Positions 8,638 to 19,385 of a stretch of DNA of 64,000 nucleotides are shown one piece after another. The stretch lies in NCBI RefSeq assembly GCF_947501225.1, contig NZ_CANMUW010000004.1:62001-126000 (forward strand), in the 5' to 3' direction. The notes below the pieces were generated by a model. That model saw only the letters and a program-made list of their open reading frames with translations. It made no database searches and had not been told where the DNA came from. A program made the translations under genes and the position numbers. The DNA comes from an uncultured Shewanella sp. (GTDB lineage: Bacteria; Pseudomonadota; Gammaproteobacteria; Enterobacterales; Shewanellaceae). Positions within the stretch are counted from its first letter, which is position 1; each line of letters starts with the position of its first letter.

Positions 8638-9534
8638 CCCCTCCATCTTTTTCTTCTCCATCGAGCCGGCCGAGTCATTATCTATGACACGTCCCTGACG
8701 TTCTGATGTGGTGCAGAGCAACATCTCCTGAATAATTTCCGGCAGGGTTTGTGCCTGAGATTCAACAGCACCGGTTAAGGGGTAACAGCCTAAGGTTCTG
8801 AAACGCACCATCTTGGTCTGCACATCTTCACCGGCCTCGAGTGGCATACGCTCATCATCGACCATGATAAGGGTGCCGTCACGCTCCACCACGGGGCGCT
8901 CGGAAGCCAGATAGAGAGAGGGGATCTCAATATCTTCCAGATAGATGTACTGCCAGATATCCAGTTCGGTCCAGTTAGATAGCGGGAAGACACGGATGCT
9001 CTCGCCCTTATCGACCTTGCCGTTATAGATGTTCCAGAGCTCAGGACGTTGATTTTTAGGATCCCAGCGATGCTTACTGTCACGAAAGGAGTAGACACGC
9101 TCTTTGGCGCGGGACTTCTCTTCATCGCGGCGTGCACCACCGAAGGCGGCATCGAAACCATGCTGATCGAGCGCTTGCTTAAGCCCCTCTGTCTTCATGA
9201 TATCGGTGTGCTTAGCACTGCCGTGAGTGAAGGGGTTGATACCCATCTCCATGCCGCGGGGGTTTTTATGTACGATAAGGTCGAAACCGTACTTTTGTGC
9301 CATATTGTCACGAAACTCGATCATCTCCCTGAACTTCCAGTTAGTATCGACATGCATCAAAGGAAACGGGATTTTCCCCGGGTAGAATGCCTTGCGTGCA
9401 AGGTGCAGCAGAACTGAGGAATCCTTTCCTACTGAATAGAGCATCACAGGGTTATCAAACTCGGCGGCGACTTCTCGCATAATTTGAATCGACTCAGCTT
9501 CCAGCTGCTTCAGATGGGTTAGATGTTTTGACAT
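8629..9534 (-). CDS. cysD: Sulfate adenylyltransferase, catalytic subunit
   Basis: CysD forms APS from ATP and sulfate and belongs to the PP-loop ATP pyrophosphatase family. The PP-loop motif [12 protein letters not shown] lies near residue 36, with [11 protein letters not shown] after it and the conserved [15 protein letters not shown] block; the protein ends in GYF like the family. I set the start at the ATG giving MSKHLTHL (301 residues), preceded by GGAA at six bases, rather than an ORF start 87 bases upstream that would add an atypical extension. It is the first gene of the minus-strand sulfate group. Confidence 0.96.
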   Translation of the reverse strand: MSKHLTHLKQLEAESIQIMREVAAEFDNPVMLYSVGKDSSVLLHLARKAFYPGKIPFPLMHVDTNWKFREMIEFRDNMAQKYGFDLIVHKNPRGMEMGINPFTHGSAKHTDIMKTEGLKQALDQHGFDAAFGGARRDEEKSRAKERVYSFRDSKHRWDPKNQRPELWNIYNGKVDKGESIRVFPLSNWTELDIWQYIYLEDIEIPSLYLASERPVVERDGTLIMVDDERMPLEAGEDVQTKMVRFRTLGCYPLTGAVESQAQTLPEIIQEMLLCTTSERQGRVIDNDSAGSMEKKKMEGYF

Positions 9535-10397
9535 ATCGATTTCCGTGTAAACGATTGTAAAAATTACTTTTTCAAGCTTGCACTTCACTGTTTCCAGGTA
9601 GCGGTAATTGAGTGTTGTCACCAGAGCCTATGCATCGGCTACAACTATTCATTAACCTGCCACCTCACATAAGTTAACATACCATGCTCTAATCAAAGAG
9701 AAGCAGCTCAAATACAATCCAGACTAAAATATCGTCAGGATGACGTCCTGAAATCATCATACCCACGGCGGAAATGATTTTAAAGTTATAAAGGTGGCAA
9801 CACTTATACCAAAATGGAATATGAAGTTCTCAATTGAACCTTTACCCTCTATATCTTTGATTAATCGGGAGCGCTCTACCCGTTGTAGGAGCGTGCTTCA
9901 GCCGCGAAGCTTTTGGCCGTGTTGGTATCATCCTTCCCGGCTGAAGCCGGTCCTACACAAGAAACAAATCATCTGGCCCCTTGTAGGAGCGCGCTTCAGC
10001 CGCGATTGCTCTTGTTATAGGTGTGTTTTTATCATCTTTCCCGGCTAAAGCCGGTCCTACACAAGAAACAAATCATCTGGCCCGTTGTAGGAGCGTGCTT
10101 CAGCCGCGAAGCTTTTGGCCGTGTTGGTATCATCCTTCCCGGCTGAAGCCGGTCCTACACAAGAAACAAATCATCTGGCCCCTTGTAGGAGCGTGCTTCA
10201 GCCGCGAAGCTTTTGGCCGTGTTGGTATCATCCTTCTCGGCTGAAGCCGGTCCTACACAAGAAACAAATCATCTGGCCCCTTGTAGGAGCGCGCTTCAGC
10301 CGCGAAGCTTTTTATCGGAAGCACGGAAACCGCTTGCTCTCTCTTTGAAAGGCGATATATTCAGATTAGATAGTGACAAACATACAGGGAGTGTATT
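9535..10397. other. Divergent intergenic region upstream of cysD and the beta-CASP gene
   Basis: About 340 AT-rich bases next to cysD must hold its promoter; I could not place -35/-10 boxes or a CysB site with confidence. A small inverted repeat (TCAGGA-TGACG-TCCTGA, near 9735-9751) is present. The rest is the REP array listed separately. Several open frames run through the array, but they translate only the repeat. Confidence 0.6.
9882..10316. repeat. REP/BIME tandem array, five units of ~98 bp
   Basis: GTAGGAGC edges recur near 9885, 9983, 10086, 10185 and 10283. Units carry GCTTCAGCCGCGAAGC and CCCGGCTGAAGCCGG hairpins and share even the spacer ACACAAGAAACAAATCATCT, so they arose by recent tandem duplication. 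The second unit has a divergent internal segment. Confidence 0.92.
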
Positions 10398-11939
10398 TTG
10401 CCAAAAGCTCAAGCCATGCCTGCAGAACTAAAAGTCGATATCATCCACCATGGTGCGGTGGATGGCGTCACCGGCTCCTGCCATCAGCTTATTATCAATG
10501 AAAATAGCAGCCTGCTTATCGACTGTGGCCTGTTTCAGGGAGCGGAAACGGCCGGTGGCTCTAATGCCGAACAGTTAGAGATAATATTCGATATAAGCAC
10601 TGTCACCGCACTCTTGATCACTCACTGCCATATCGATCATGTAGGGCGTATTCCTTTTCTTTTAGCAGCCGGATTCAACCAACCAATTTTTGCCACTACG
10701 GCCACGGCGGCACTGCTGCCTATGGTCATCGAAGATGCTATCCGGGTTGGTGTCACAAAAGATAAACGGCTTATTAAACTGTATCTGAAACAGTTGAAGA
10801 AACTGCTGGTACCAGTCGAATATAACCTGTGGTTTCCACTTGAAGTCCCTTCTCAAAAATCCGATAGAAACGCCGACACAGATGACAACAGGCAGAGCGG
10901 CTCCAGGTTTAATAAGGCTAAGGCAAAATTTAAACCTGCCGGTCATATTCTGGGTTCGGCCTACATAGAGATAGAGCTCAGCAACCCAATAACTGATAAA
11001 CCCGGCAGCAAAGCATCGAGCATGCATAGAGTCGTTTTTTCGGGCGATCTGGGAGCAACTTATACACCACTGCTTGCCAGCCCGAAGAGCCCCTACCGGA
11101 CAGATACATTGATCATAGAATCCACCTATGGCGATAAAAATCATCAGGGACGAAAGAGACGAACGCAAAGCCTTAGATCTGTGATAGAGAAAGCGGTGTC
11201 AGATAATGGCGTAGTACTCATTCCCGCCTTTAGCATAGGCCGAACACAGGAGCTGTTATATGAGCTCGAGCAGATCATTTTTCAGCAGCATAAGCTCTCC
11301 AAAAAGCAAGAACATAGCAAAACATGCCAATCTCAGATGTGGGAAAATATTGAGATCATCGTCGACTCACCTCTGGCGGCAAGCTTTACGAAAAAGTATC
11401 TCGAGTTCAAAGAGTTGTGGGACAAGGAGGCAAGGCAAAAGCTTAAACACCACAGGCACCCACTGGACTTCGAGCAACTCTATACCATAGACAGCCATGA
11501 AGAGCACCTGGCAACGGTAGAGTATCTCTCAAAAAGGGACAAACCCGCCATCGTTATCGCCGCCAGCGGCATGTGCAGCGGCGGTAGGATAATGAACTAC
11601 CTGAAGCAGTTTATCGAAGAGCCGACCGCCGATATCCTGTTTGTGGGGTATCAGGCTCAGGGAACGCCAGGCAGGGATATTCAGACCTATGGCCCTAAGA
11701 AGGGCTATGTCGTTCTTGAAGGAAATAAACGGGATATAAAGGCCGGCGTACACACCATCAGCGGCTACTCAGCCCATGCAGACCAGGCGAACCTCATCAA
11801 CTTCGTCAAACGTATGCACCACAAGCCCAAGCATATCCGCATCGTCCATGGTGATGATGAAGCTAAAGCTGCACTGGCGGCAGAGTATAAAAAACTCTTG
11901 CCCGAGGCTGAAATTGAGATAGGAATACACCGGGAGTAA
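10398..11939 (+). CDS. MBL-fold beta-CASP protein with RNA-specificity (RMMBL) domain
   Basis: Metallo-beta-lactamase/beta-CASP proteins are mostly zinc-dependent nucleases acting on RNA. The zinc motif THCHIDHVG is near residues 75-83, a second metal block is FKPAGHILGSAY, the beta-CASP region includes AFSIGRTQELL and DSPLA, and the C-terminal RMMBL part has the ASGMCSGGR and SGYSAHADQ segments. The protein has 513 residues. A TTG start fits a GGGAG site six bases upstream; the next in-frame ATG (10416) has no such site. It stands alone between REP arrays. YsgA/exonuclease-like family members are common in gammaproteobacteria, but the substrate here is unknown. Confidence 0.87.
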   Translation: MPKAQAMPAELKVDIIHHGAVDGVTGSCHQLIINENSSLLIDCGLFQGAETAGGSNAEQLEIIFDISTVTALLITHCHIDHVGRIPFLLAAGFNQPIFATTATAALLPMVIEDAIRVGVTKDKRLIKLYLKQLKKLLVPVEYNLWFPLEVPSQKSDRNADTDDNRQSGSRFNKAKAKFKPAGHILGSAYIEIELSNPITDKPGSKASSMHRVVFSGDLGATYTPLLASPKSPYRTDTLIIESTYGDKNHQGRKRRTQSLRSVIEKAVSDNGVVLIPAFSIGRTQELLYELEQIIFQQHKLSKKQEHSKTCQSQMWENIEIIVDSPLAASFTKKYLEFKELWDKEARQKLKHHRHPLDFEQLYTIDSHEEHLATVEYLSKRDKPAIVIAASGMCSGGRIMNYLKQFIEEPTADILFVGYQAQGTPGRDIQTYGPKKGYVVLEGNKRDIKAGVHTISGYSAHADQANLINFVKRMHHKPKHIRIVHGDDEAKAALAAEYKKLLPEAEIEIGIHRE

Positions 11940-11954
11940 TAAGCGCCCTCCTAT

Positions 11955-12034
11955 GTAGGAACGCGCTTCAGCCGCGAAGCTTTTAATAACAAACAAGGCG
12001 GCTCGCTGGTAAAGCCGGTCCTACACAAAAAGCA
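11955..12034. repeat. Degenerate REP pair between the beta-CASP gene and galU
   Basis: GTAGGAACGCGCTTCAGCCGCGAAGC is followed by a degraded second hairpin (GGCTCGCTGGTAAAGCCGGTCCTACA). This is the last REP sequence seen before 47.4 kb. Confidence 0.85.
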
Positions 12035-12041
12035 AAGAGCA

Positions 12042-12923
12042 TTAATCCAGCAATGCGGCTAGCTGGGCTCTAAATTCATCACCTAACTTCTCATTGCGAA
12101 GGCCATACTCGACAAACGCCATCATGTATCCAAGCTTGTCACCGCAATCATGTGATTTACCTGTCATATGAAAGGCTTCAACTGTATCTGACTCGATCAG
12201 CATATCGATCGCATCGGTGAGTTGAATTTCATCACCGGCACCCGCTGGTGTTCTGGCAAGCAGATCCCAGATCTTTTCAGATAATACATAACGCCCCACA
12301 ACCGCCAGATTTGAGGGTGCTTCATCGACGTCAGGCTTTTCAACCATCTTTGAGATGGCTGCCGAATCTCCAGCCGAGAGCTCCACACCACCACAATCGG
12401 CAATGCCATACTTATTGACATCACTGGCAGGAACCGGAGCCACCATGATCTGGCTGCATTGAGACGATTTGTAATGGCCTATCATAGAAGCTAAATTTTC
12501 ACTGGTTTGATCGGCGGTATACTCATCTAAGATGACATCGGGCAGCACAACGGCAAAGGGTTGATTACCGATGCAGGGTTTAGCACATAAGACGGCATGC
12601 CCCAGACCTTTTGCCTCGCCCTGGCGCACATGCATAATGGTCACATCTTTGGGGCAGATAGCCTGAACTTCATCCAGTAACTGGCGCTTAACCCGCTTCT
12701 CCAGGGTAGACTCGAGCTCGTAGGAGGTATCGAAATGGTTTTCGATAGCATTTTTACTGGCATGGGTCACCAGCACAATCTCTTTGATCCCCGCCTTTAC
12801 ACATTCATTGACGATATACTGAATGAGCGGCTTGTCTACCAAAGGTAACATCTCTTTAGGTATGGCTTTGGTTGCAGGCAGCATACGGGTACCAAGTCCT
12901 GCAACCGGAATGACGGCTTTCAT
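12042..12923 (-). CDS. galU: UTP-glucose-1-phosphate uridylyltransferase
   Basis: GalU makes UDP-glucose from UTP and glucose-1-phosphate. The nucleotide-binding [20 protein letters not shown] begins at residue 8, and the family segments [13 protein letters not shown] and LPDVILDEY follow. Length (293) is close to the family's ~300. It lies downstream of ugd on the same strand, so the two together provide UDP-glucuronate; a terminator-like hairpin separates them. Confidence 0.96.
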   Translation of the reverse strand: MKAVIPVAGLGTRMLPATKAIPKEMLPLVDKPLIQYIVNECVKAGIKEIVLVTHASKNAIENHFDTSYELESTLEKRVKRQLLDEVQAICPKDVTIMHVRQGEAKGLGHAVLCAKPCIGNQPFAVVLPDVILDEYTADQTSENLASMIGHYKSSQCSQIMVAPVPASDVNKYGIADCGGVELSAGDSAAISKMVEKPDVDEAPSNLAVVGRYVLSEKIWDLLARTPAGAGDEIQLTDAIDMLIESDTVEAFHMTGKSHDCGDKLGYMMAFVEYGLRNEKLGDEFRAQLAALLD

Positions 12924-12942
12924 TTTTATCCTTAAATGAAAA

Positions 12943-12975
12943 GAGCTTAACTAAATTGATAATTAAGTTAAGCTC
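12943..12975 (-). terminator. Stem-loop between ugd and galU
   Basis: GAGCTTAACT (12943-12952) pairs with AGTTAAGCTC (12966-12975) around a 13-base loop. Read on the minus strand it is followed by TTTTCATTT, so it may partly terminate ugd transcription before galU. The T-run is short, so this could also be an attenuating or stabilising hairpin. Confidence 0.5.
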
Positions 12976-13014
12976 AAAAAAATTTCTACAAACTATCTAA
13001 ACAGAAGCAATGAG

Positions 13015-14184
13015 TTACATATCATTTCCGAACAGATCCCGAGTGTAAACCTTGTCGGCTACATCGGCGATCTCTTCAACCATACGGTTCGACACAATAA
13101 CGTCGGAGATCTGCTTAAATTCAGCCAGATCTTTAACTACCCGAGAGTGAAAAAATTCGGCATCATCGAGCACAGGCTCATAGACGACCACTTCGATTCC
13201 CTTGGCCTTGATACGCTTCATAATTCCCTGAATCGAAGAGGCTCTGAAGTTATCTGAGCCACTCTTCATGATTAAGCGGTATATGCCAACCCTGGTAGGG
13301 TTTTTCTTAATTATCGCATCGGCAACAAAGTCCTTACGAGTCGTATTGGCATCGACAATGGCACCGATCAAGCTGTTAGGCACATCGGCATAGTTTGCAC
13401 GTAACTGTTTGGTATCTTTAGGTAAGCAGTAACCGCCATAACCAAATGACGGGTTGTTGTAATGGCTGCCTATACGAGGGTCTAAGCCTACCCCTTCGAT
13501 GATCTGACGCGTATCTAAACCATGTGTTTCGGCATAGCTATCAAGCTCATTGAAATAGGCGACACGCATTGCCAGATAGGTATTGGAAAACAGTTTAACC
13601 GCTTCGGCTTCCGTCGAATCGGTAAACAGCAGAGGAATATCTTCTTTAAGAGCCGCTTCAGATAACAGATTTGCAAAAACCGTTGCACGTTCGGAGCGTT
13701 CACCTATGATGATGCGAGATGGATGCAGGTTATCGTATAACGCTGAGCCTTCACGCAAAAATTCGGGCGAGAAGATAATGTTATCGCACTTAAACTTTTC
13801 ACGAACAGACTCGGTAAAGCCAACGGGAACTGTTGATTTAATCACGATAGCGGCTGAAGGGTTTATCGCCAACACATCCTCAATGACACCTTCTACAGAA
13901 GAGGTATTGAAGTAATTGGTTTCGGGATCATAATCCGTCGGCGTAGCAACAATCACATAATCTGCATCGGTATAAGCAAATTGCTTATCACAGGTAGCGA
14001 TAAGGTTTAATGATTTAGTCGCCAGATAATCTTCAATCTCCTTATCGGAAATAGGCGATTTTTTATCGTTGATTAACGCGACTTTCTCTTCAATGATATC
14101 AACAGCTACAACTTCATTATGTTGCGCCAATAACACGGCATTAGACAGGCCTACATAACCTGTACCTGCAATAGCAATTTTCAT
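13015..14184 (-). CDS. ugd: UDP-glucose 6-dehydrogenase
   Basis: Ugd oxidises UDP-glucose twice with NAD+ to UDP-glucuronate. The N-terminal Rossmann motif [10 protein letters not shown] starts at residue 7, and the catalytic cysteine lies in [14 protein letters not shown]. Length (389) matches the E. coli-type enzyme. It is divergent from the amino-sugar cluster and in tandem with galU. Confidence 0.97.
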   Translation of the reverse strand: MKIAIAGTGYVGLSNAVLLAQHNEVVAVDIIEEKVALINDKKSPISDKEIEDYLATKSLNLIATCDKQFAYTDADYVIVATPTDYDPETNYFNTSSVEGVIEDVLAINPSAAIVIKSTVPVGFTESVREKFKCDNIIFSPEFLREGSALYDNLHPSRIIIGERSERATVFANLLSEAALKEDIPLLFTDSTEAEAVKLFSNTYLAMRVAYFNELDSYAETHGLDTRQIIEGVGLDPRIGSHYNNPSFGYGGYCLPKDTKQLRANYADVPNSLIGAIVDANTTRKDFVADAIIKKNPTRVGIYRLIMKSGSDNFRASSIQGIMKRIKAKGIEVVVYEPVLDDAEFFHSRVVKDLAEFKQISDVIVSNRMVEEIADVADKVYTRDLFGNDM

Positions 14185-14634
14185 TTTAAAGTCTTCCCAG
14201 AAAAATATTCGCGTACGTTACCACTCCAAAAGCAAAATGTCTCGGTCGGGCAGCACATAAAGCAGCTGATTTTTGATACTTTAGGGAGGATTGGATGAAA
14301 TATCACGCCCCGATTAAACTGCAAACCAAAGGAATTCAAATATAAATGGCTGCAACTTAAGTAATAATCAAGAACTCCTGACTACTCAGTCAAGAGCCAA
14401 TTACAAGTAAATGACTCAATTTCCCATTTTGTTTCGTTAAAATAGCCACACAAAGTCTACACAAAGAGCCTGCAGTTTCATTACACCGCCACTACAACCC
14501 CCTGCAGTCTCCCCAAAAAGCACAACTCTTAAATTTAAAAAGAAAAGTTTTTAGTCAAAAAATATTGGGTTTATGGCATCATACGCAACCGAAAAATAGA
14601 TTCGGCCGAATATATCGCCATAGGCAGTTACAAA
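14185..14634. promoter_or_regulatory. Divergent control region between ugd and the amino-sugar cluster
   Basis: The 450 bases are AT-rich and must hold promoters for ugd (minus) and the wecF-like gene (plus). I see no gene, no REP element and no convincing ops/JUMPStart motif. A Shine-Dalgarno site before the wecF-like ATG is weak. Confidence 0.4.
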
Positions 14635-15717
14635 ATGATCATTCATATTTTTGAGAATATTCCTCATCATTACCATAACTTTATTAAATTTTTCATAAAC
14701 CATTGTGGAAATGAGTTCAAGCATAAAGTCTTGATCGAAAGCAGCAGTAACACCAATAACGATGAGGAAAATGTCAGACTACTGAATGAGTTGGGCTGCC
14801 AAGCTGCAATTTATCGGAATCACCAGCAACTTATTTTGCTGATGAAACAGGAAGATAAAAACGCTGAGTTCATTTTTCATAGCCTGCTGAACCGCAGACT
14901 ATGGTTAAAACTACTATTAACAAACCTGCCGAAAAGAAGCAGTTGGGTGAGTTGGGGAGCAGACACATATCAATACCTTATAAATAAGCAAGATATGAAG
15001 CAACATGTCGCCAGAATGATTCACAGTATCACGTGTAATAGAATGCACTATGTAAAGTCGCTCAACCCCGGCGATGGTAAACTAATTAACCAACTACTTG
15101 GGCGCAAGCAGGTCGAAACACTTCCCTACCCTCTGGTCGGTGTTGAAAAACCAGAAACTCTGGACTCAAAAAGCCACAAGACTCAAACAATTTTGCTGGG
15201 GAACTCTGCGGCAAAGAGTAATAACCACTTCGAATTACTCGATTCGATTAAGCATCTGGCAACAGAAGATATTAGCGTCCTCATGCCACTCAATTATGCC
15301 GGAACCCAGGATTATATCCATAGCGTCATAACCCAGGGAAATAAACTCTTCGGAAACAAGTTCCAGCCTATCACTGAGATGCTCTCTAAAGCAGAATATG
15401 ACAATCTGCTAGCCGGTGTAGACATAACTGTATTTGCACACGATCGACAGCAAGGTTTATACGTGGCCTACTACATGATGTTACATGGAAAAAAACTTTT
15501 TTTAAAAGCATCAACCAGCACGTTTGAGAACTTTAAAAGCTATCAGTTTGATGTACATTCATTAGAGAACCTCAGCCAGCTTACATATGAGCAATTAAAG
15601 CAAACTGATCCGGTAAAACAGGTGACAAACCAGAACATTTTACTGGAAAACTTTACCGAAGCAGCCTTAGCGAGAAAATGGCATCACTTTTTTGGAAAAT
15701 TAAGTCAGCAACACTGA
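14635..15717 (+). CDS. WecF-like 4-acetamido-4,6-dideoxyhexose transferase
   Basis: WecF moves Fuc4NAc from its dTDP donor to the undecaprenyl-linked acceptor during enterobacterial common antigen synthesis. The 360-residue protein matches WecF (359 in E. coli) in length and in blocks: ENIPHH at the start, WVSWGADTYQ, ILLGNSAAKSNNH near residue 187, and the late FAHDRQQG. There are no wecA/B/C/G genes around it; the neighbours are rmlB, rmlA, a flippase, a PglD-like acetyltransferase and a DegT aminotransferase. It therefore probably adds a dTDP-4-acylamino sugar to an O-antigen-like unit rather than to common antigen. That substrate is an inference. Confidence 0.8.
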   Translation: MIIHIFENIPHHYHNFIKFFINHCGNEFKHKVLIESSSNTNNDEENVRLLNELGCQAAIYRNHQQLILLMKQEDKNAEFIFHSLLNRRLWLKLLLTNLPKRSSWVSWGADTYQYLINKQDMKQHVARMIHSITCNRMHYVKSLNPGDGKLINQLLGRKQVETLPYPLVGVEKPETLDSKSHKTQTILLGNSAAKSNNHFELLDSIKHLATEDISVLMPLNYAGTQDYIHSVITQGNKLFGNKFQPITEMLSKAEYDNLLAGVDITVFAHDRQQGLYVAYYMMLHGKKLFLKASTSTFENFKSYQFDVHSLENLSQLTYEQLKQTDPVKQVTNQNILLENFTEAALARKWHHFFGKLSQQH

Positions 15718-15789
15718 ATTGATTACACTGTAAATGTTATAATGCGCGGTTCGCCAGTAGCACTTTCAAAGAGACAACAGGTTTAAAAG

Positions 15790-16872
15790 ATGAAAACTAT
15801 CATAGTCACAGGTGGGGCCGGCTTTATCGGCAGCGCGTTAATTCGCTACCTGATCACAAGCACAGACACTAAAGTTATCAATATAGATAAACTCACTTAT
15901 GCCGGTAACCTGAGTTCGCTCGATAGTATTGCCAGCCATCCGAATTACTCTTTTATTCAAGCCGACATCTGCGACAACAAAGCGATGAAGCAGGCATTTG
16001 AAATCCATAAGCCTGACTTTATCATGCACCTTGCGGCGGAATCCCATGTTGATCGTTCCATAGATGGGCCTTCAGAGTTTATTCAAACTAACATTGTCGG
16101 CACATACAACTTGTTGGAAGTCGCTCGCGAATACTGGCAAAACTTAGATGATGAATTAAAGCAAGCGTTTCGATTTCATCATATCTCAACCGATGAAGTA
16201 TATGGTGATCTTGGAGACAGCGGTAAGATGTTTACCGAAGAAACCCCCTATGACCCCAGCTCTCCCTATTCGGCTTCTAAAGCCAGTTCAGACCACTTAG
16301 TTCGAGCTTGGCAGAGAACCTATGGCCTTCCCGTAGTGATCACTAACTGCTCTAACAACTATGGCCCATATCACTTCCCGGAAAAGCTGATCCCACTGGT
16401 AATTATCAATGCATTAGCTGGCAACCCCTTGCCAATATATGGGGATGGCAGCCAGATAAGAGATTGGCTATATGTTGAAGATCATGCCCGCGCTCTTTAC
16501 AAAGTAGTTTCAGAAGGAGAAACCGGCGAGACCTACAATATCGGTGGTTTCAATGAGAAAACGAATCTGGAAGTGGTTACCACTATCTGTACTATCTTAG
16601 ATGAGTTGATCACGAATAAGCCTGAGACCGTTATCAAAAGTGAAGATAGCTCATTTTCCAGCTTAATCACCTACGTGAAAGACAGACCCGGTCACGACTT
16701 AAGATATGCGATTGACGCCAGTAAAATTTCCAAGGAGCTAAACTGGCAGCCCCAAGAAACATTTGAATCAGGGATCAGGAAAACGGTACAATGGTATCTG
16801 GCCAATGAGAAATGGTATCAAGCTATACTCAACGGTAGTTATCAGGGGCAAAGATTAGGGTTAATGGACTAA
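15790..16872 (+). CDS. rmlB: dTDP-glucose 4,6-dehydratase
   Basis: The enzyme converts dTDP-glucose to dTDP-4-keto-6-deoxyglucose with bound NAD+. The Rossmann motif [12 protein letters not shown] begins at residue 8; the active-site STDEVYGD and the YSASKAS dyad are present, as is [12 protein letters not shown]. Length (360) is typical. It feeds the 4-keto sugar to the aminotransferase at 22683-23774. A 72-base gap separates it from the wecF-like gene. Confidence 0.97.
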   Translation: MKTIIVTGGAGFIGSALIRYLITSTDTKVINIDKLTYAGNLSSLDSIASHPNYSFIQADICDNKAMKQAFEIHKPDFIMHLAAESHVDRSIDGPSEFIQTNIVGTYNLLEVAREYWQNLDDELKQAFRFHHISTDEVYGDLGDSGKMFTEETPYDPSSPYSASKASSDHLVRAWQRTYGLPVVITNCSNNYGPYHFPEKLIPLVIINALAGNPLPIYGDGSQIRDWLYVEDHARALYKVVSEGETGETYNIGGFNEKTNLEVVTTICTILDELITNKPETVIKSEDSSFSSLITYVKDRPGHDLRYAIDASKISKELNWQPQETFESGIRKTVQWYLANEKWYQAILNGSYQGQRLGLMD

Positions 16873-16995
16873 CAAAACTCAAAGTTTCATATAGTTAAAG
16901 ATATTGAGCTTAGATTAAATGTGCTTGGTTCTTTATCTGTATGCTCAGTGGCAACTTAGCAGTCTTTTCATTATTCATTTTCTTAAGCTAAATCG

Positions 16996-17025
16996 GGTTA
17001 TCTATATATTAAATAATAGATAACC
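16996..17025 (+). other. Hairpin upstream of the second rmlA gene
   Basis: GGTTATCTAT (16996-17005) and ATAGATAACC (17016-17025) form a perfect 10-bp stem with a 10-base loop in the 189-base gap between rmlB and rmlA. No T-run follows on the plus strand. It ends 36 bases before the rmlA start and could act in the leader or mark an operon break. Confidence 0.5.
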
Positions 17026-17061
17026 TCGCAGATCATTATTTAATACAGGTTTAACAATATC

Positions 17062-17961
17062 GTGATTCAGAAACGAAAAGGTATTATTCTTGCTGGTGGT
17101 TCAGGCACTCGACTGTATCCGATCACAATTGCAATAAGTAAACAGTTGGTTCCGGTTTATGACAAACCAATGATTTACTACCCTCTATCTACACTAATGC
17201 TCGCTGGAATCGATGAGATCTTGATCATCACAACTGCCAAAGACCAACCTCAATTCAAGGCGCTCCTGAAAGATGGCTCCCAATGGGGTATCTCAATCAC
17301 CTACGCAATACAGGAGCAGCCTAATGGTTTAGCCGAAGCATTAACCATAGGTGAAGAGTTTTTAGACGGAAGTCCATGCGCATTAATTTTAGGCGACAAC
17401 ATTTTTTACGCCAGAGACTTCTCTAATGTTCTAAAACGCGCTAATGACAGACAACAAGGTGCCACTGTATTTGGCTATCACGTTGCCGATCCGGAGAGAT
17501 ATGGCATTGTCGAGTTTGATAAAGATTTAAAGGTGATCTCCGTCGAAGAGAAACCTGAAAAGCCAAAATCTAACTATGCGCTTACGGGGTTATACTTTTA
17601 TGACCATCGCGCCGTTGAATACGCAAAAAGCCTATCGCCGTCTGTACGTGGCGAGCTTGAAATTACCGATCTGAACAGAGTCTACCTGGACAATGACGAG
17701 CTTTACCTTGAGATGATGGGCCGAGGCACCGCCTGGCTAGACACGGGAACACATGACAGTTTAGCGGAAGCAACCCAGCTTATTGCTACCATAGAGCGTA
17801 GCCAAGGCTTAAAAGTTGCCTGTCCAGAAGAGGTGGCTTATCGTCGCGGCTTTATCGATAAGCAACAACTGGTGGCACTGGCCAATAAACAACTGAAAAG
17901 TGGTTACGGTAAATACTTGCTACAAGTCATCGAAGACCCTTTCTATCAGCCTGCGAACTAG
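17062..17961 (+). CDS. rmlA: Glucose-1-phosphate thymidylyltransferase, second copy
   Basis: This is the cluster's own dTDP-glucose synthase, 299 residues, with GGSGTRLYP at residue ~12, [21 protein letters not shown] and EKPEKPKS. It starts at GTG. Unlike the copy at 1060-1953, its C-terminus is of normal type and free of REP sequence. The two share most core motifs but differ throughout, so they are not a recent duplication. Confidence 0.96.
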   Translation: MIQKRKGIILAGGSGTRLYPITIAISKQLVPVYDKPMIYYPLSTLMLAGIDEILIITTAKDQPQFKALLKDGSQWGISITYAIQEQPNGLAEALTIGEEFLDGSPCALILGDNIFYARDFSNVLKRANDRQQGATVFGYHVADPERYGIVEFDKDLKVISVEEKPEKPKSNYALTGLYFYDHRAVEYAKSLSPSVRGELEITDLNRVYLDNDELYLEMMGRGTAWLDTGTHDSLAEATQLIATIERSQGLKVACPEEVAYRRGFIDKQQLVALANKQLKSGYGKYLLQVIEDPFYQPAN

Positions 17962-17964
17962 TTA

Positions 17965-19383
17965 ATGAGCATAACTAAAACCGCGGCAAAAGGTTTTTCG
18001 TGGACAGCCAGCTCAACATTGATTCGAGCTGGATTACAGATCGCGCAACTATTAATCGTTGCGCGATTTCTTTCGGCTGCAGAACTGGGCGTATTAGCAA
18101 TTGTGAACTTAGTCGTTGGGTTTGCTCAGATTTTTGGTGATGCAGGCCTGTCCAATGCCATTATTTACCATAAAGAGCTAAACGCTAAACAGCTTAATCA
18201 CCTCTATATTATTAACATCATGTTGGGCCTGGGCTTAACGATGTGTGTCGTGTTATTGGCGTTACCAATCAGCTTCTTCTTCGATATGCCCGCTCTGAGC
18301 CAACTACTCGTCGCGCTATCTCCCGTTTTCTTTATACGAAGCTTTATCCAGCAGCCAATGGCAAGGCTACAACAAGAGTTTAAATTCCGAGTTCTGGCCA
18401 AAGCTGAGACCATCGCCGCAGTTATCGGCTTTATCAGTTTGCTCATCTGCCTCCAACTTGAACTACGCATGACGGCAATAGTTCTGAGCCAGCTCATAGC
18501 GGCAAGCTGTCTGGCCTTCATTATTCTGAAGACCTCTGGCTGTAAACGCCCCCAATTAGAATGGCCTGAATGGAAGCCTATACGCAAACCAATCAAGTAT
18601 GGTCTGTACCAGTCGGCAGAAGCCTGTGTGAACTTTTTCAGTGCTCAATTTGACCAACTCCTCATTGGTAAACTGATGGGCGCCGAAACCCTTGGTATCT
18701 ACTCCTATATCAAATCATTAGTATTCAGACCTGCCATGCAGTTGATCAATCCGGTTGTACATAAGGTAACGTTCCCGCTGATGTCTCACTATAAAGATCA
18801 ACACGCCATCGGGGATATTTATTGGCAGATACTCAGAGTCTTAAGCTTATTAAACCTGCCCCTTTACATGGCGTTTGTACTCTACCCCGAAGCCATTCTA
18901 GGGCTGATATTTGGTGAGAGTTGGGTCGAGCATGGGATGATACTAAGGTGGTTAGCGGTTTATATGCTTTTCATCTCCTTGATCAACCCTATTGGCGCAA
19001 TGTTAAGAGCCACGGGAGAGGTTAAGCGTGGCTTTTGGTGGAATATTGTTGTCACGATAACCCGCCCTGCAATGGTTTTAGTCGGCTACCCTTTTGGCTT
19101 AATCTGGATTGTCAAAGCACTCGTTTTCCAACAGATCATACTGTTTTTTGTTCATTGGCTGGTGTTAGTAAGACCAGTCAGTCATCTATCCTTTATGCGC
19201 TTTATCAGCGCATTTAAACAATCAATATTATTATGCCTTGTGTCGTTACTAATGGTGCTCAGTATTAAATTTATACTACCAAGCATCGCAGATCTGACCC
19301 AGGCAGTGTTACTCGCAGGTGTTTACGGCCTCATGCTGCTACCGATAGCAAGAAACATCATTCAAGAGATTAGGAACAAGTAA
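17965..19383 (+). CDS. wzx: Polysaccharide flippase of the MOP superfamily (Wzx-like)
   Basis: This integral inner-membrane protein of 472 residues has about 12-14 hydrophobic segments and the N-terminal GFSWTASSTLIRAGLQIAQ and ARFLSAAELGVLAI pattern of the Polysacc_synt_3/WzxC group. Wzx proteins flip undecaprenyl-PP-linked sugar units across the inner membrane. It starts four bases after the rmlA stop, so it is translationally coupled. No polymerase gene is seen in this cluster; an EpsG-like one lies at 38968-40041. Confidence 0.88.
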   Translation: MSITKTAAKGFSWTASSTLIRAGLQIAQLLIVARFLSAAELGVLAIVNLVVGFAQIFGDAGLSNAIIYHKELNAKQLNHLYIINIMLGLGLTMCVVLLALPISFFFDMPALSQLLVALSPVFFIRSFIQQPMARLQQEFKFRVLAKAETIAAVIGFISLLICLQLELRMTAIVLSQLIAASCLAFIILKTSGCKRPQLEWPEWKPIRKPIKYGLYQSAEACVNFFSAQFDQLLIGKLMGAETLGIYSYIKSLVFRPAMQLINPVVHKVTFPLMSHYKDQHAIGDIYWQILRVLSLLNLPLYMAFVLYPEAILGLIFGESWVEHGMILRWLAVYMLFISLINPIGAMLRATGEVKRGFWWNIVVTITRPAMVLVGYPFGLIWIVKALVFQQIILFFVHWLVLVRPVSHLSFMRFISAFKQSILLCLVSLLMVLSIKFILPSIADLTQAVLLAGVYGLMLLPIARNIIQEIRNK

Positions 19384-19385
19384 TT

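Noticed and set aside
9794..10431. Four overlapping open frames of 72-84 codons upstream of the beta-CASP gene
   Set aside because: All are readings of the five-unit REP array with the same repeated peptide.
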